Assembly (NCBI GenBank): GCA_946481615.1
Contig: CAMLOR010000001.1
Span: 21,549 to 85,548, forward strand
Origin: an uncultured Aquimonas sp.
Lineage (GTDB): Bacteria; Pseudomonadota; Gammaproteobacteria; Xanthomonadales; Xanthomonadaceae
Reading direction: 5' to 3'
DNA length: 64,000 nucleotides
Part shown: in pieces, positions 63,704 to 64,000 of the stretch
Position numbering within the stretch: the stretch's first letter is position 1
How the letters are laid out: each line of letters begins with the position of its first letter
The notes under the pieces: model-generated
What the model saw: the letters and a program-made list of their open reading frames with translations, nothing else
Told to the model about the DNA's origin: nothing
Database searches by the model: none
Made by a program: the position numbers and the translations under genes

Positions 63704-64000
63704 CTAGGTACGCGCCAAACCGTGAAGATGTCCCGCCCCATGCGGGGCATTGCAGGTGTCGCCCGGCGGCTCGGCCAACAGCAGTTCCAGGAAGCGCTCC
63801 GCGTCGACCGGCTTGCTGAAGAGGAAGCCCTGCGCCTCGTCGCAGCGCAGCAGCGTCAACAATCGCGCCTGCGCTTCGGTCTCGACGCCTTCGGCCACCA
63901 CTTTCAGTTCGAGCGGACGTGCCAGCGCCACGATGCTCGAGACGAGGCTGTAGCGCTGCGGTTCCTCGTCCATGCGGTTGATGAAGGCGCGGTCGATCTT
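63704..64000 (-). CDS. EAL-domain c-di-GMP phosphodiesterase (C-terminal part only)
   Basis: The gene enters from the right edge; 98 residues are visible. KIDRAFINRM, VVAEGVETEAQARLL and CDEAQGFLFSKP are conserved EAL motifs, including the EGVE and QGF(L)F catalytic-domain signatures. The N-terminal part with any GGDEF or sensor domain is outside the window. It would lower c-di-GMP, the ligand of the riboswitch 6 kb away. Confidence 0.88.
   Translation of the reverse strand, partial: KIDRAFINRMDEEPQRYSLVSSIVALARPLELKVVAEGVETEAQARLLTLLRCDEAQGFLFSKPVDAERFLELLLAEPPGDTCNAPHGAGHLHGLART

Overview
This is a high-GC proteobacterial segment. The metal-efflux families, the chromosomal gene content and a secreted protease ending in RIFADGFD all fit the Lysobacteraceae/Rhodanobacteraceae (Xanthomonadales). 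That assignment is inference; there is no rRNA or other phylogenetic marker in the window.

Positions 1 to about 37,136 look like the right part of a large mobile element. The first 28.4 kb is a metal-resistance island. It opens with a copper detoxification block (CopL-like fragment, TolC-type outer-membrane protein with His repeats, multicopper oxidase, cytochrome c, a fused periplasmic protein, a Csp3-type copper store and a DUF305 protein). A CueR-type MerR regulator with a P1B-1 Cu/Ag ATPase and a CusCBA-type pump follow. Next come a divergent MerR regulator controlling a di-iron hydroxylase/DUF3703 fusion and a CDF transporter, then a CzcCBA-type operon with a PII-like protein. A CzcD-type CDF and a P1B-4 ATPase close the island.

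From 28.5 to 34.7 kb the element carries accessory genes. These are a two-gene SseB cassette with a divergent XRE regulator, and a short prokaryotic Argonaute paired with a SIR2 - GHKL ATPase-like - APAZ protein, a probable abortive-infection defence system. The right end (34.8-37.1 kb) has a tyrosine recombinase and a divergent KfrA-like coiled-coil protein. This matches the TnpS/TnpT resolution pair of Tn4651-type Tn3-family transposons. It is followed by a GGGG-starting end that abuts the last 67 codons of a TonB-dependent receptor. The element therefore seems to have inserted into that receptor gene. The transposase, the left end and the receptor's 5' part should lie before position 1.

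From 37.3 kb onward the window is host chromosome, mostly minus strand: an EF-hand protein; a three-gene exopolysaccharide cluster (epimerase, GT2 glycosyltransferase, TPR/beta-barrel exporter); a CocE-type ester hydrolase; and a five-gene envelope cluster with a caspase-like protease, a trypsin-like protease, an M23 peptidase, a lipoprotein and a secreted protein. A cyclopropane fatty-acid synthase and a DUF6496 basic protein follow. Next is a four-gene pilus-like locus behind a very well conserved c-di-GMP-I (GEMM-I) riboswitch, then an AraC regulator divergent from a 1620-residue subtilase. A c-di-GMP phosphodiesterase (EAL) fragment runs off the right edge.

The items most worth following up are the three-domain SIR2/Argonaute pair, the riboswitch-controlled surface-fibre locus, the transposon junction in the receptor gene, and the caspase/trypsin/M23 cluster.
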